This document shows, piece after piece, positions 26,358-36,822 of a stretch of 64,000 nucleotides of DNA. The stretch spans positions 124,001 through 188,000 of the forward strand of contig NZ_SMBU01000007.1 of NCBI RefSeq assembly GCF_004342485.1, written 5' to 3'. The notes beneath the pieces are model-generated. The model saw only the letters and a list, made by a program, of their open reading frames with translations, was not told where the DNA came from and did not search any database. This stretch comes from Roseateles saccharophilus. Its GTDB lineage: Bacteria; Pseudomonadota; Gammaproteobacteria; Burkholderiales; Burkholderiaceae_C. How positions within the stretch are numbered: the stretch's first letter is position 1; every line of letters starts with the position of its first letter. The translations under genes were made by a program, and so were the position numbers.

Positions 26358-29300
26358 TCAGGCCGGGTCCGCCGGTGGAGGCGCCTCCGGCCGAGATTCG
26401 ATCACCACCGCCCTGCCCGGCCAGGCCTCGCCCGCGCTGAAGGCGGCCCAGGCCCAGCCCACCCAGCGCAGCAGCGAGGCCGCCAGCCACAGCGCCCAGG
26501 CCAGCATGGCCGCGCGGTAGAGCCACAGCGGCGCGCTCAGCACCCAGGCGCCGGCCGTGTGTTCGGTGAAGCGGTCGCCCATCCAGCTCAGCAGATGGCT
26601 GCTGGAATCCGGGCCGGCGACGAGCAGGTCCGGATAGCCCAGCAGGCCGGTGCGCAGCACGTCCAGCAGTGCGCCGACGGCGCACAGCGTCAACAGCACC
26701 AGGCCCAGCTGCACGGCGATGCGCAGGCCGCGCGAGCCCTGGCCGGCCCAGCGCCGCCGCGCTTCCAGCGCGCCGAACCAGCCGGCCAGCACGCCAAGAG
26801 CCCACAGCGACACCGGCGCCACACCCAGCACCAGCAGCACCCAGGCCGGCCGGCCCATCAGGCCTGGCACGCCGCGCGGCGCCCACCAGGCCAGCAGCAG
26901 CGCCACGGCCAGCGCGCCCCAGATCAGCACGGCCGGCCCGATCAGCGGGCCGCCGACGGCCAGCACGATGCGGTCCTCGGGCACCGCCAGCGTCAGGCTG
27001 TCGTTGACGCCGCCCAGGCCCAGCGCCAGCCCGGCATGCCGCCACCCCGCGCCCATGCCTTCGGGCACCCGCCAGCGGATCTCGGCGGCCTGCGCGCCCG
27101 GCGTCAGCGGCAGCGTCAGTGCGCCGTCGCGCAGCTGCAGGGCCAGGGGCTCCCCATTGATCTTCACGCCCAGCAGCTCGGCACCGGCCGGCAGCTTCAG
27201 CGTGTGCGGGCCGCCGAGGCTGGCCCGCAGCTTCAGCTCCAGCGCCACGTCGCTGCTGCGCTCGCCGGGCTCGATGCGGGTCTGCACGCCGTCCAGCGTC
27301 AGCGTCTGGCCGTCGACGCCGGCCGGCTTCTTCACGGCCAGCTTCAGCGTCTCGCCGGGCCAGGGCCGCCACTCGGGCAGCCATTCGCCGCCCTGCTGCA
27401 GGGCCGTCGGCGGCAGCCCGCTGGCCTCGGCATGCCATTGCGTCGATGCGGCCAGCGTCCACTGCTCGACCTGGTTGGGCTCGTGGCCGGCCGCCAGGGT
27501 CAGCGCCGCGCCGGGTTGCAGGCTGCTGGCCACATCGGCCTCGTCCTCGGCGCCCAGCTGCAGGCTGGCCATGCCGCCCTCCACCGTCACGCGCGCATCG
27601 CCCACGGCCTCGCCGGGCAGCAGGGCCCAGCGCACGCGCAGCGGCGCGCGGCTGGGGGCGGCGCGCTCGATATGGGTCTGGACCTGCCAGCGCAGGCCCA
27701 GCTCCAGGCGGCGCTGCACGCGCACCAGCGGCGGCAGCGCGTCGCGCTGCGTGCCGGCGTCTTCGGCGCGCGCGCCGCCGGCCGTGGCGGCCTCGCGGCT
27801 CAGCGTCAGCGCGCCGCTGCTCTGGCCGCGCGGGTCCAGGCCAGCCAGCGTCCAGCCGCGCAGCTCGGTCTGCAGTTCGCGCGGCGGCAGCGGCAGCGCG
27901 ATGTCCAGGCCGCTGGCATCGCCCACGTCGGCGGCCAGCACGAGCTGGTGCACGCCGGCCGGCACGGCGGCCCAGAGCCGCCCCTGGTCGTCGCGCCGCG
28001 TCGCGGCCGGCTGGCCGTCCAGCAGCACGCTGGACGGCTGCCAGCCCTTGCCCTGGCCGGGCAGCGGCACGGCCACCAGGGCCTGGGCATGCACCTCGGC
28101 GCGCAGCTGCACGGCCGGGCCCTGGGCGCTGACGAGCAGGCGCGCGAGCTCGGCGCAGCGTGGCAGGCAGTCCGGCGGCGTCGCGAGCTTGCCGCGCAGC
28201 GCCTGCAGCTGCGCGTCGCTGGGCCAGGCCGCGCCCATGTCCTCGGCCTTGATGGGGGTTGGCGTGGCCGCGTCGCCGGGTGTGGGTGCGAGGCCCAGGG
28301 CGGCCAGCAGGGCCAGGGCGGCACCGGCACCGCCGCGCGGCAGGCGGGGAAAGCGGGGCAGTGGCCACCCCGCCACGGCCGCCAGCGCGAGCGCGAGCAG
28401 GGCCAGGCCGAGCAGCTTCAACAGCGCCGTGGCCCAGGGCGGCAGCAGCCAGAGCTTCAGCGTCTGCGCAGGCGTGACGGGGCCGCTCCAGCTCAGATGG
28501 TGGCCGCGCCACTGCCAGGCCGGCAGGCCGGGGCCGGTCTGCACGCGGGCGGTGGGGTCCACGCGGTCCATGTCGCTGCTGGAGGGCACGGAAAACTTGG
28601 GCGGCGGCACCAAGGGCGCAGCCGGCGCGCTTCTGCGCAGCTCGCTGGCCATGCGCTTCTGCTGCAGGACCACGGCCGCAGGGGCGGCGACGGGCTCCTC
28701 GGCCATCGCCATGCCCCCGCGTTCCAGGCTCGGGTAGATCGCCTGCCTCACCTCCTGCACCGCATACGGCAGCAGCACCAGGCCGATCAGCACGGCCACG
28801 GCGAGCCGGCCGCGCGCGAAGCCGGTCTGCATCCGCCCGGCCGGCAGCACGCGCGCCAGCGCCGTCAGCGCCAGCAGCCCGAACCACAGCGCCGCGGGCG
28901 GGCTGCCCGGCGTGTGCCAGGTCAGCGCCAGCGCCACGCCGAGCAGCAGGCCCACCCGCCAGCCCAGCAACCGATAGGCGGCCAAGGCGGCCAGCAGCAC
29001 GAAGAAGAAGTCCCACAGCGTCCACATCGACACCCAGGCACCATCGGCGCGGCTCGGGCCCTGGGCGTGCAGCAGGCGCCAGCCGGGCGGCAGCTGCAGC
29101 GTCGCCTCGAGCTGGTCCACGGGTACGCTCCAGCCGCTGGCCGGCAGCGTCCCGCGCGGCCAGCGGCTGTCGGCCGCGATGCCGTCGCCGCTGCGGCGCA
29201 CCTCGAAGCCGGCCGGGCCGTCGGGCGCCAGCCGGGTGATGGGTTGGTCCTGGCCGGCCAGCGCCGCGCGGCCGAGCAGGCCCGGCGCGGCCATCGTCAG

Positions 29301-30440
29301 CCGCGAGCTGGCCGACAGCTGTCCGCTGAAATGGTCGTTAGCGGTAAGGCCCCCGCCGTCGAAATCCAGCCACAGCCGGCGCGTCAGCTTCAGCGCATCC
29401 GGCGCCGGCCTGGCATTGCCGCGCTGCAGCTCGGTCAGCTTCAGCGTGTCGCCGGGCTTCAGGCGAAAGGCCGGCAGCGCGCGCCAGGCCTCGGGCATCT
29501 CGATCTGGCGCGGGTCCACGCTGGCCGGGCCCTCGGGCCGGATCAGGCGCAGCGCCGGCTCGGCCTTGACGACCCAGACCTCTTCTCCGCCCTCGCCCTG
29601 CGGCAGCTTCAGCGCCTGCACCGGCGCCGTCAGCCGCGCCTGCAGCTCGATGTGCCAGGCGCCGGGCCGGGCCTGCACGACGAGGCGGCCGTTCTCGGCC
29701 AGGCGCGCGGGCAGGGGGCTGTCCAGCTGCATCGCGACGAAGCCCGGCAGCAGCGCACGCGGCAGCTCCACCGCGCGGGCGCGGCCGGCCACGCGCAGCT
29801 CGAAGGCGCTGGTCACGCCCAGCGGCAGATCGTCGTCGACGAGGCGCACGGTCTTCAGGTCCAGGCTGTCGCTGGCCTCGGCCGGGCCGGCAACGGCGCG
29901 CAGCCACAGCCGCCCCTCGGCGTCGGGCGCGCGGCTCTGCGTCGCGCCGTCGCTGGTCACGACGATGGCACCCAGGCCCGCCGGCACGGCCAGGTTCTGC
30001 GGCATCTCCTTCGCACCCCAGGCGATGCGGCCCTCGACGACATGGGCGCCCGGCGGCAGCCACACGGCCGGGTGGCCGCCGGACTCGGCCACGGCGAGGG
30101 CCTTGCCGCCGGCCTTCACGTCCTGCGGCCAGGCACCCGCCTCGCCAGGCAGGGCCACGCGCGCGGGCGCGCCGAAGACCTGCATCTCGAGCCGGAAGCC
30201 CGCGTCGCGCGCGCCGACGCTGAGCTGCAGCCGGCCCGGCCACACGCAGACGGCCGGCTCGGCCGCGTCATGCGGCGCCGGGCAGCCTAGTGGCGGCTGG
30301 CCCTGCAGCGCCCATGGCAGCCAGTCGCGCGCGGCGGCGGGCAGCTCGGCGGGTGTCAGCGGCGCGGCCGGGGCGCTTGTGAAGGCGAGGGCGGCGAGCA
30401 GGCCGGCCGCAAGAGGCCGGCGCAGGATGTGTATCTGCAT
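26358..30440 (-). CDS. Very large membrane protein of unknown function
   Basis: I do not recognise a named family. It has 1360 residues, starting at ATG 30440 with a GGGAGAACC ribosome-binding site. Layout: signal peptide (LAAGLLAALAFTSAPAA); a periplasmic beta-rich region (about 25-465) with two cysteines (LGCPAPHD, AVCVWPG); a membrane block (about 473-590, LWDFFFVLLAALAAYRLLGW onward); a proline/alanine-rich linker; another hydrophobic pair (about 665-720); a second periplasmic domain (about 725-1145) opening with a cysteine pair (CLPRCAELA) and rich in Leu-Gln-Pro beta strands; and a final block of about six helices (1150-1345). The duplicated periplasmic-plus-membrane plan suggests internal repetition. 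It is a single gene, flanked by the MBL hydrolase (convergent) and an EXORDIUM-like gene (divergent). Confidence 0.85.
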   Translation of the reverse strand: MQIHILRRPLAAGLLAALAFTSAPAAPLTPAELPAAARDWLPWALQGQPPLGCPAPHDAAEPAVCVWPGRLQLSVGARDAGFRLEMQVFGAPARVALPGEAGAWPQDVKAGGKALAVAESGGHPAVWLPPGAHVVEGRIAWGAKEMPQNLAVPAGLGAIVVTSDGATQSRAPDAEGRLWLRAVAGPAEASDSLDLKTVRLVDDDLPLGVTSAFELRVAGRARAVELPRALLPGFVAMQLDSPLPARLAENGRLVVQARPGAWHIELQARLTAPVQALKLPQGEGGEEVWVVKAEPALRLIRPEGPASVDPRQIEMPEAWRALPAFRLKPGDTLKLTELQRGNARPAPDALKLTRRLWLDFDGGGLTANDHFSGQLSASSRLTMAAPGLLGRAALAGQDQPITRLAPDGPAGFEVRRSGDGIAADSRWPRGTLPASGWSVPVDQLEATLQLPPGWRLLHAQGPSRADGAWVSMWTLWDFFFVLLAALAAYRLLGWRVGLLLGVALALTWHTPGSPPAALWFGLLALTALARVLPAGRMQTGFARGRLAVAVLIGLVLLPYAVQEVRQAIYPSLERGGMAMAEEPVAAPAAVVLQQKRMASELRRSAPAAPLVPPPKFSVPSSSDMDRVDPTARVQTGPGLPAWQWRGHHLSWSGPVTPAQTLKLWLLPPWATALLKLLGLALLALALAAVAGWPLPRFPRLPRGGAGAALALLAALGLAPTPGDAATPTPIKAEDMGAAWPSDAQLQALRGKLATPPDCLPRCAELARLLVSAQGPAVQLRAEVHAQALVAVPLPGQGKGWQPSSVLLDGQPAATRRDDQGRLWAAVPAGVHQLVLAADVGDASGLDIALPLPPRELQTELRGWTLAGLDPRGQSSGALTLSREAATAGGARAEDAGTQRDALPPLVRVQRRLELGLRWQVQTHIERAAPSRAPLRVRWALLPGEAVGDARVTVEGGMASLQLGAEDEADVASSLQPGAALTLAAGHEPNQVEQWTLAASTQWHAEASGLPPTALQQGGEWLPEWRPWPGETLKLAVKKPAGVDGQTLTLDGVQTRIEPGERSSDVALELKLRASLGGPHTLKLPAGAELLGVKINGEPLALQLRDGALTLPLTPGAQAAEIRWRVPEGMGAGWRHAGLALGLGGVNDSLTLAVPEDRIVLAVGGPLIGPAVLIWGALAVALLLAWWAPRGVPGLMGRPAWVLLVLGVAPVSLWALGVLAGWFGALEARRRWAGQGSRGLRIAVQLGLVLLTLCAVGALLDVLRTGLLGYPDLLVAGPDSSSHLLSWMGDRFTEHTAGAWVLSAPLWLYRAAMLAWALWLAASLLRWVGWAWAAFSAGEAWPGRAVVIESRPEAPPPADPA

Positions 30441-30663
30441 GTGGTTCTCCCGGGCCGGATGCTCGCAGTTTCCAAGCCCCTCAGGGCCAACCCGCACTCC
30501 TCGCTAACCCGCCGGGGCGCAGACAGCTCGGCGACAGTCTGGCGGGGCGCCGTTCAGGGTTTCTGCGCTGCTGGACTGGCGGGCCGCTGTCTAGCCTGCG
30601 GGTCTCCTCGGCCAAACCCACGGCCGTGGCAGACCGACCAACTATCGTTGAGGGAAATCCATC

Positions 30664-31596
30664 ATGAACCAATCAACTCGAATCGGCCTGCTGGCAGCGG
30701 CCGCCATGCTCGCCGGCGCCGCCATGGCGCAGTCGAACTCCGAACTGAACCCGAACCGGCATGTGCAGCATCGCATCAACGATGGCAGTGCCAGCAACGA
30801 GGCGCCCACGGCGGGCGGCACGACCTCGCTGTCGCCGATCACCAACCACGGCGGTCCCGTGATGGCGGGCCAGCCCAACGTCCACGTGATCTGGTACGGC
30901 AACTGGAACCAGACCAATGGCAGCGACACGCCGGCGGGCCAGCAGATCATCCGCGACCTGATCGCCGGCCTGAGCGGCTCCAACTATCTGGGCATCACCA
31001 AGAGCTACAGCTCGACCAACGGCGCCGTCTCGGGCCTGCTGGGCACCTACAACGAGGGCGTGGACACCGGCAGCCAGGGCACGCGGCTGAGCGACTCGCG
31101 TGTGCAGTCCATCGTCCAGAGCTACATCACGAAAAAGGGCGCGGCCGACCCCAACGCGATCTACTTCGTGCTGACCTCCACCAACGTGTCGGAGTCCTCG
31201 GGCTTCTGCAACCAGTACTGCGGCTGGCACACCTCGGCGACGATCTCCGGCCAGGTCGTCAAGTACAGCTTCGTCGGCAATGCCAACCGCTGCCTGAGCT
31301 CCTGCGCGGCCCAGACCATCAGCCCGAACGGCAACCCCGGCGTGGACGGCATGGCCTCGGTCGTCTCGCACGAGCTGGAGGAGACGCTGAGCGACCCGCA
31401 GGCCAATGCCTGGTACGACGCCAGCGGCGCCGAGAACGCCGACAAGTGCGCCTGGACCTTCGGCAGCCACCAGCAGACGGCCGCCAACGGCTCGTCCTAC
31501 AACCAGACGCTGGCCGGTCGTAACTACCTGATCCAGCGCAACCTGTCCGCGGTCGATAGCAAGTGCTACACGGACTACGCCAACAAGCTGCAATAA
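30664..31596 (+). CDS. Secreted EXORDIUM/phosphate-induced protein 1-like protein
   Basis: A 310-residue protein with a signal peptide (LLAAAAMLAGAAMAQ). The mature part carries the landmarks of the plant EXORDIUM/PHI-1 family (PF04674): GGPVMAGQPNVHVIWYGNW, SNYLGITKSYS, ISPNGNPGVDGMASVVSHEL and SDPQANAWYDASGAENADKC. The SHELEET segment resembles a HExxE-type metal site, but no protease activity is established. Six or more cysteines suggest disulfides and an extracellular location. In plants the family affects growth and sugar signalling; its bacterial role is unknown. It is followed by an overlapping NTF2-like gene. Confidence 0.82.
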   Translation: MNQSTRIGLLAAAAMLAGAAMAQSNSELNPNRHVQHRINDGSASNEAPTAGGTTSLSPITNHGGPVMAGQPNVHVIWYGNWNQTNGSDTPAGQQIIRDLIAGLSGSNYLGITKSYSSTNGAVSGLLGTYNEGVDTGSQGTRLSDSRVQSIVQSYITKKGAADPNAIYFVLTSTNVSESSGFCNQYCGWHTSATISGQVVKYSFVGNANRCLSSCAAQTISPNGNPGVDGMASVVSHELEETLSDPQANAWYDASGAENADKCAWTFGSHQQTAANGSSYNQTLAGRNYLIQRNLSAVDSKCYTDYANKLQ

Positions 31597-32069
31597 GCCT
31601 CGCGGCGCTCGCCCTGGCCACCCCGGCCGGGGCGGCCGACCATGGCACGCCGCTGCCGACGCGGCTGGTGCAGGCCGCCGTGCAGGCCGAAGAGTCCGTG
31701 CTCGCGGCGGCCCGCGCCCATGACGCGCGCCAGCTCGAAGGCCTGCTCGGCGACGACTTCTCCATGATCTCCGCCACCCACGCGGACAGCCCGGTGCCCT
31801 ACGAAGCCTGGGTGGATGCGATGGTGCGGCCCGGCGCCGGCGACTATGCCGTGCGTGCCGTGCTGGCGCAGGAGGTAGCGCCCGGCCGGGTGCTGTCCAG
31901 CCTCGTGCTGCAGCCGCGCGCCAGGCAGGCCGCGGTCTTCGTCGTGGACCTCTGGCAGTCGGATGTGACGCCGTGGCGGCTGCTCTCGCGGCATGCCGCG
32001 CGCGCGGGTGGCCCGGCCAAGGCCCTGCCGGGCGACGCGCCCAGCCAGGATCTGCCGAAGAAGTTCTGA
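31563..32069 (+). CDS. NTF2-like (DUF4440-type) exported protein
   Basis: About 168 residues with a probable signal peptide (RQQAAISLAALALATPAGAA). The core is of the SnoaL/DUF4440 kind: EESVLAAARAHDARQLEGLL, then DDFSMISATHADSPVPYEAW and the strand AAVFVVDLWQSD. The only upstream start in frame is GTG 31563, which overlaps the EXORDIUM-like gene by 34 bp, implying coupled expression; the first 10 residues are therefore uncertain. These proteins are often small enzymes or binding domains, and no specific role can be given. Confidence 0.7.
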   Translation: MLHGLRQQAAISLAALALATPAGAADHGTPLPTRLVQAAVQAEESVLAAARAHDARQLEGLLGDDFSMISATHADSPVPYEAWVDAMVRPGAGDYAVRAVLAQEVAPGRVLSSLVLQPRARQAAVFVVDLWQSDVTPWRLLSRHAARAGGPAKALPGDAPSQDLPKKF

Positions 32070-32086
32070 AGGCCCGGCGCGGGCCT
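32070..32086. terminator. Hairpin between convergent genes
   Basis: A perfect inverted repeat with arms AGGCCCG and CGGGCCT around GCG. It begins directly after the NTF2-like stop and 11 bp from the prfC stop on the other strand. There is no T-run, but the position suits a bidirectional terminator. Confidence 0.5.
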
Positions 32087-32096
32087 CAACCCAGGT

Positions 32097-33725
<1,629 letters not shown>

Positions 33726-33774
33726 GGAGTTCTTTGGGCGGGCTAACCCGCGATTATCCGTGCCGGCCCGCCGG

Positions 33775-34467
33775 CTACATCCCCTTGAAGCGCCCCCGAT
33801 GCGCGCGGCTGACGAGCAGGGCCTGGGCCAGGCCGCGCATATGCACCCACAGATCGCCGTCGTCGCGGCGCTCGATGCGCTCGATGGCGCGGGCGTTGAC
33901 GACCGAGCCGCGGTGGATCTGCCAGAACAGCTGTGGGTCCAGCGCCTGCTGCAGTTCGCCCAGCGATGTGCGCAGCAGCAGCTGCTCGCCACCCTGGCTC
34001 AGCGCCCGCGTGTGGCGCTGCTCGGAGCGCAGCGCGGCGAGCTGGTCCACGTCCAGCAGCTTCATCGTGTTGCCCGTCCAGGCCTGCAGGAAGCGAAGCC
34101 CTGCGCGCGGCAGCTGCGCGGCTTGCAGGCGCTGCACCGTGGCCGCGAGGCGCGCGGGCGTGACGGGCTTGTGCAGATAGTCCACCGCGGCCCGCTCGAA
34201 GGCCGCCAGTGCGTGCTCGGCATGCGCGGTCACGAAGACGAGGCGGGTGCCGGCTGGCACGAGCTGGGCGAGTGCGAGGCCGTCAATGCCGGGCATGCGG
34301 ATGTCGAGGAAGGCGATGTCGGGTCGCAGCTTGTCCAGCAGGCGGCGTGCTTCGGTGCCGTTGCGGGCCAGCGCCACGATGTCCAGCTCGGGCCAGGCCT
34401 CGGCCAGCAGTTCTCGCAGCTCGTCGAGCAGCTGGGGTTCGTCGTCGGCGAGGAGGGCGGTGGTCAT
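33775..34467 (-). CDS. LytTR-type response regulator
   Basis: A 230-residue regulator. The receiver domain (1-115) has ADDEPQ, the phospho-acceptor aspartate in IAFLDIRMPG and the conserved lysine in YLHKPVTP. The LytTR DNA-binding domain (about 130-230) includes QIHRGSVVNARAIERIERR. It is the cognate partner of the upstream kinase: its ATG overlaps the kinase stop by 4 bases (34464-34467). Its target genes are not evident from the sequence. Confidence 0.92.
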   Translation of the reverse strand: MTTALLADDEPQLLDELRELLAEAWPELDIVALARNGTEARRLLDKLRPDIAFLDIRMPGIDGLALAQLVPAGTRLVFVTAHAEHALAAFERAAVDYLHKPVTPARLAATVQRLQAAQLPRAGLRFLQAWTGNTMKLLDVDQLAALRSEQRHTRALSQGGEQLLLRTSLGELQQALDPQLFWQIHRGSVVNARAIERIERRDDGDLWVHMRGLAQALLVSRAHRGRFKGM

Positions 34468-35498
34468 GGCAGCGGCAGCAGCAGTGTGGCTTCGGTGAGG
34501 CCCTGGGCGTTGGTGGCGAGGGTCAGGCGGGCCTGATCGCCGTGCAGCGCCTGCAGGCGCTGGCGCAGGTTGGCCAGCGCCAGGCCGTGGCCCGAGGGCG
34601 GGCCGCCGGTCAGTGCCTGGCCGCTGTTGGTGACGCGCAGTTGCAGCTGGCCGCCGACCTGCTGGGCCTGCATCAGCACCTCCCCGCCATGCTCGCTCGG
34701 CTCGATGCCGTGCTGGATGGCGTTTTCCACCAGCGGCTGCAGCATCAGCGGCGGCAGTGGCAGCGCGTGCAGGTCGGCGGCCACGTCGATGCGGTAGCTC
34801 AGCCGCTCGCCCAGGCGCAATGCCATGATGGCGAGGTAGTGCTCGACGATCTGACACTCCTGGCCCAGCGTGGATTCGTCTGCCTGCCGCACGCGGCTCA
34901 GCGTGGTTGCCAGCAGGCCGCTGACGGCGTCGAGCAGCGGCAGCGCACGCGCCGAGCCCTGGCGTACGAAGCTGCGCAGCGTGGCCAGCGTGTTGAACAG
35001 GAAGTGCGGCTCGATCTGGGCCTGCAGCATCTGCAGCTCGGCCCGCAGCCGTGCGCGCTCCTGCTCCACGCGACGCACAGCGCGCAGCCGGCGCAGACCC
35101 TGCACCAGCGGCAGGACCAGCAGCAGCGCGCCGAAGCTCAGGTGCAACCCCGCCCGGGTGATGCGCTCCGCCGCCGTCATGGGCTGGGTCAGCAGGCCCT
35201 GTTCGACGGCCCATCCCAGTGCCGCACCTATCAGCAGCGCGAGCAGCAGCCCGATCAGCGTGGCGCGTGGCCCGGGGCCGGCGCGGCGGCCGAGTAGCCC
35301 GCACAGACCGTCGGTGGTGGCGTAGCCCAGCCAGAGGCCCAGGGCCAGCGGCCAGAACGCGTACTCGCGCATCCAGAGCCCGTCCAACCCGAACACCAGC
35401 ACGCCGGTCGCCAGCGGGCCGGTGCGTTGCCAGCCCAGCTGCTCTTCCTTCAGGGCCTGGGCCAGCTCGCTGCCCAGCGTGTGTTCGGCGCGGCTCAA
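34464..35498 (-). CDS. LytS-like sensor histidine kinase (TTG start)
   Basis: A membrane kinase of the His_kinase (PF06580) type, about 344 residues. Four N-terminal hydrophobic helices (including FWPLALGLWLGYATT and IGLLLALLIGAALGW) precede a coiled linker (RRVEQERARLRAELQML). The histidine box is QIEPHFLFNTLATLRSF, and the ATPase part has PLVENAIQHGI and GHGLALANLRQRL. The best start is TTG 35498, which overlaps the stop of the upstream gene (TTGA). The frame continues upstream, but only over that gene and without similarity. Three coupled genes result: exported protein, kinase, regulator. Confidence 0.88.
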   Translation of the reverse strand: MSRAEHTLGSELAQALKEEQLGWQRTGPLATGVLVFGLDGLWMREYAFWPLALGLWLGYATTDGLCGLLGRRAGPGPRATLIGLLLALLIGAALGWAVEQGLLTQPMTAAERITRAGLHLSFGALLLVLPLVQGLRRLRAVRRVEQERARLRAELQMLQAQIEPHFLFNTLATLRSFVRQGSARALPLLDAVSGLLATTLSRVRQADESTLGQECQIVEHYLAIMALRLGERLSYRIDVAADLHALPLPPLMLQPLVENAIQHGIEPSEHGGEVLMQAQQVGGQLQLRVTNSGQALTGGPPSGHGLALANLRQRLQALHGDQARLTLATNAQGLTEATLLLPLP

Positions 35499-36064
35499 GG
35501 AGGCGTCAGGTGGCTGGGTTGGCGGGGCAGCACGGGCGCGCCGGGGCCGCCGGTGGTGGCCACGTCCTGCGCCACGATGTCGAGCTGGAAATGCGTCGCC
35601 TGCAACTGACCCGGGCCGTTGAGCAGGAAGCCGAAGCTGAGCGCGGTGGCGTCGGCCGGCACGTCCAGCACCACTTCCGCCCGTTGCCAGCCGAAGCTGC
35701 CGCGCAACGGTCGCTCGTACATATTGTCGAAGGCCGCGACGCGCTGGCCGCTGTCCACACGCATCCACAGACCGCCCCAGGCTGCCAGCCGGTCGGCGCG
35801 CAACTCGGCGCTCAGGCGCACGCGCTTGCCGGCGTAGTCGGTGCCGGCGATCTGTTGCATCAGGCTGGAGAAGCCCGACGTGCCGGGCTTGCAGTCGATG
35901 CTGAAGGCCCGGGGGCTGGGCGCGCCGTCCACGGCCACGACGCGGCCTGCGCAGGTCTGGGCGTCACCAGACTGTTGCCAGCCCGCCGGCAGGCCGGTGG
36001 GCCTGGCCAGTGCCGTGGCGAGCACGCCGACGCCGATGGCGGCGACAAGCGCATAGGTTTTCAT
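35495..36064 (-). CDS. Small exported protein coupled to the LytS/LytTR pair
   Basis: A 189-residue protein with a signal peptide (MKTYALVAAIGVGVLATALA) and a single beta-rich domain: RVRLSAELRADRLAAWGGLW, MRVDSGQRVAAFDNM, LRGSFGWQRAEVVLDVP, LSFGFLLNGPG. This pattern recurs in bacterial proteins, sometimes as an accessory domain of regulators, and resembles a carbohydrate-binding-like sandwich; no function is known to me. The stop overlaps the kinase start by 3 bases, so it may be a ligand-sensing accessory of the kinase. An in-frame ATG at 36136 exists, but 36064 opens directly into the signal peptide. Confidence 0.8.
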   Translation of the reverse strand: MKTYALVAAIGVGVLATALARPTGLPAGWQQSGDAQTCAGRVVAVDGAPSPRAFSIDCKPGTSGFSSLMQQIAGTDYAGKRVRLSAELRADRLAAWGGLWMRVDSGQRVAAFDNMYERPLRGSFGWQRAEVVLDVPADATALSFGFLLNGPGQLQATHFQLDIVAQDVATTGGPGAPVLPRQPSHLTPP

Positions 36065-36216
36065 CGATCTTTCTCCCGTGGCAGACACGAATCGGTCCGC
36101 ACGCAGGCTAGGGTTGTACGACCCCGCCCGTGGCATGACGCGGCGAACGGTCGCTGGCGCTGCAACAGGGGGTCAAAACCCGACACGAGCGGAGCCGGGT
36201 CGGCCGGCGAAAGACG

Positions 36217-36822
36217 TCATGCCGCTTGCAAGAAAGGCTTGACGACACCCAGCACGCGCTCGACATAGGCGTCCTTCTCGCCCACCGGCGCCGCGTAGCG
36301 CAGCGCGTCGCGCGCCGCATCGAGGCCGGCGCGGCGGGCCATGACCCAGGTGGCCAGGTATTGCGAGGCCAGGCAGCCGCCGGCCGTCGCGATGGGGCCG
36401 CGGGCGTGGAAGGGCTCCTCCAGCACGCGCACGCCGGCCTCGACGACCCAAGGCTTGGTCGTCGAATCGGTGCAGGCGGGCATGTCGGCCAGCAGCCCGA
36501 GGCGGGCCATCAGCAGCGTGCCCGAGCACTGGCCGGCGATGAGCTGGCGCAAGGGGTCCAGGCGCAGCCGGTCCAGCAGCGTGCCGTCCGTGGCGATGGC
36601 GCGGGTGTGGATGCCGCTGCCGAACAGCACGACATCGGCCTCGTTGGCGAACTCCAGCGGCTGCTGGGCCTGCACGGTCACGCCGTTCATCGACGTGACC
36701 TGGGCGCCCGGGCTCGTGATCTCGGCCTGCCAGCCCAGGTGGTGCAGCCGGTTGATCAGGCCGAGCGCGATGAAGCTGTCGAGCTCGTTGAAGCCGTCGA
36801 AGGTGACGACGGCGATCTTCAT
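36217..36822 (-). CDS. DJ-1/PfpI family protein
   Basis: A 201-residue protein of the class-I glutamine amidotransferase-like fold: AVVTFDGFNELDSFIALGLI at the start, the nucleophile-elbow cysteine in AGQCSGTLLMARLG, and IATAGGCLASQYL in the second half. Members are chaperone-like, glyoxalase-like or regulatory; the substrate is unknown. The ATG at 36822 shares a base with the dps stop (TGATG), so it is translated with Dps, which suggests a stress-protection role. Confidence 0.85.
   Translation of the reverse strand: MKIAVVTFDGFNELDSFIALGLINRLHHLGWQAEITSPGAQVTSMNGVTVQAQQPLEFANEADVVLFGSGIHTRAIATDGTLLDRLRLDPLRQLIAGQCSGTLLMARLGLLADMPACTDSTTKPWVVEAGVRVLEEPFHARGPIATAGGCLASQYLATWVMARRAGLDAARDALRYAAPVGEKDAYVERVLGVVKPFLQAA

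Noticed and set aside
26559-30290. 1243-codon plus-strand frame opposite the large membrane protein
   Set aside because: Gln/Arg/His/Ala-rich without secondary-structure sense, no signal or start context. The minus strand has a signal peptide and coherent membrane helices.
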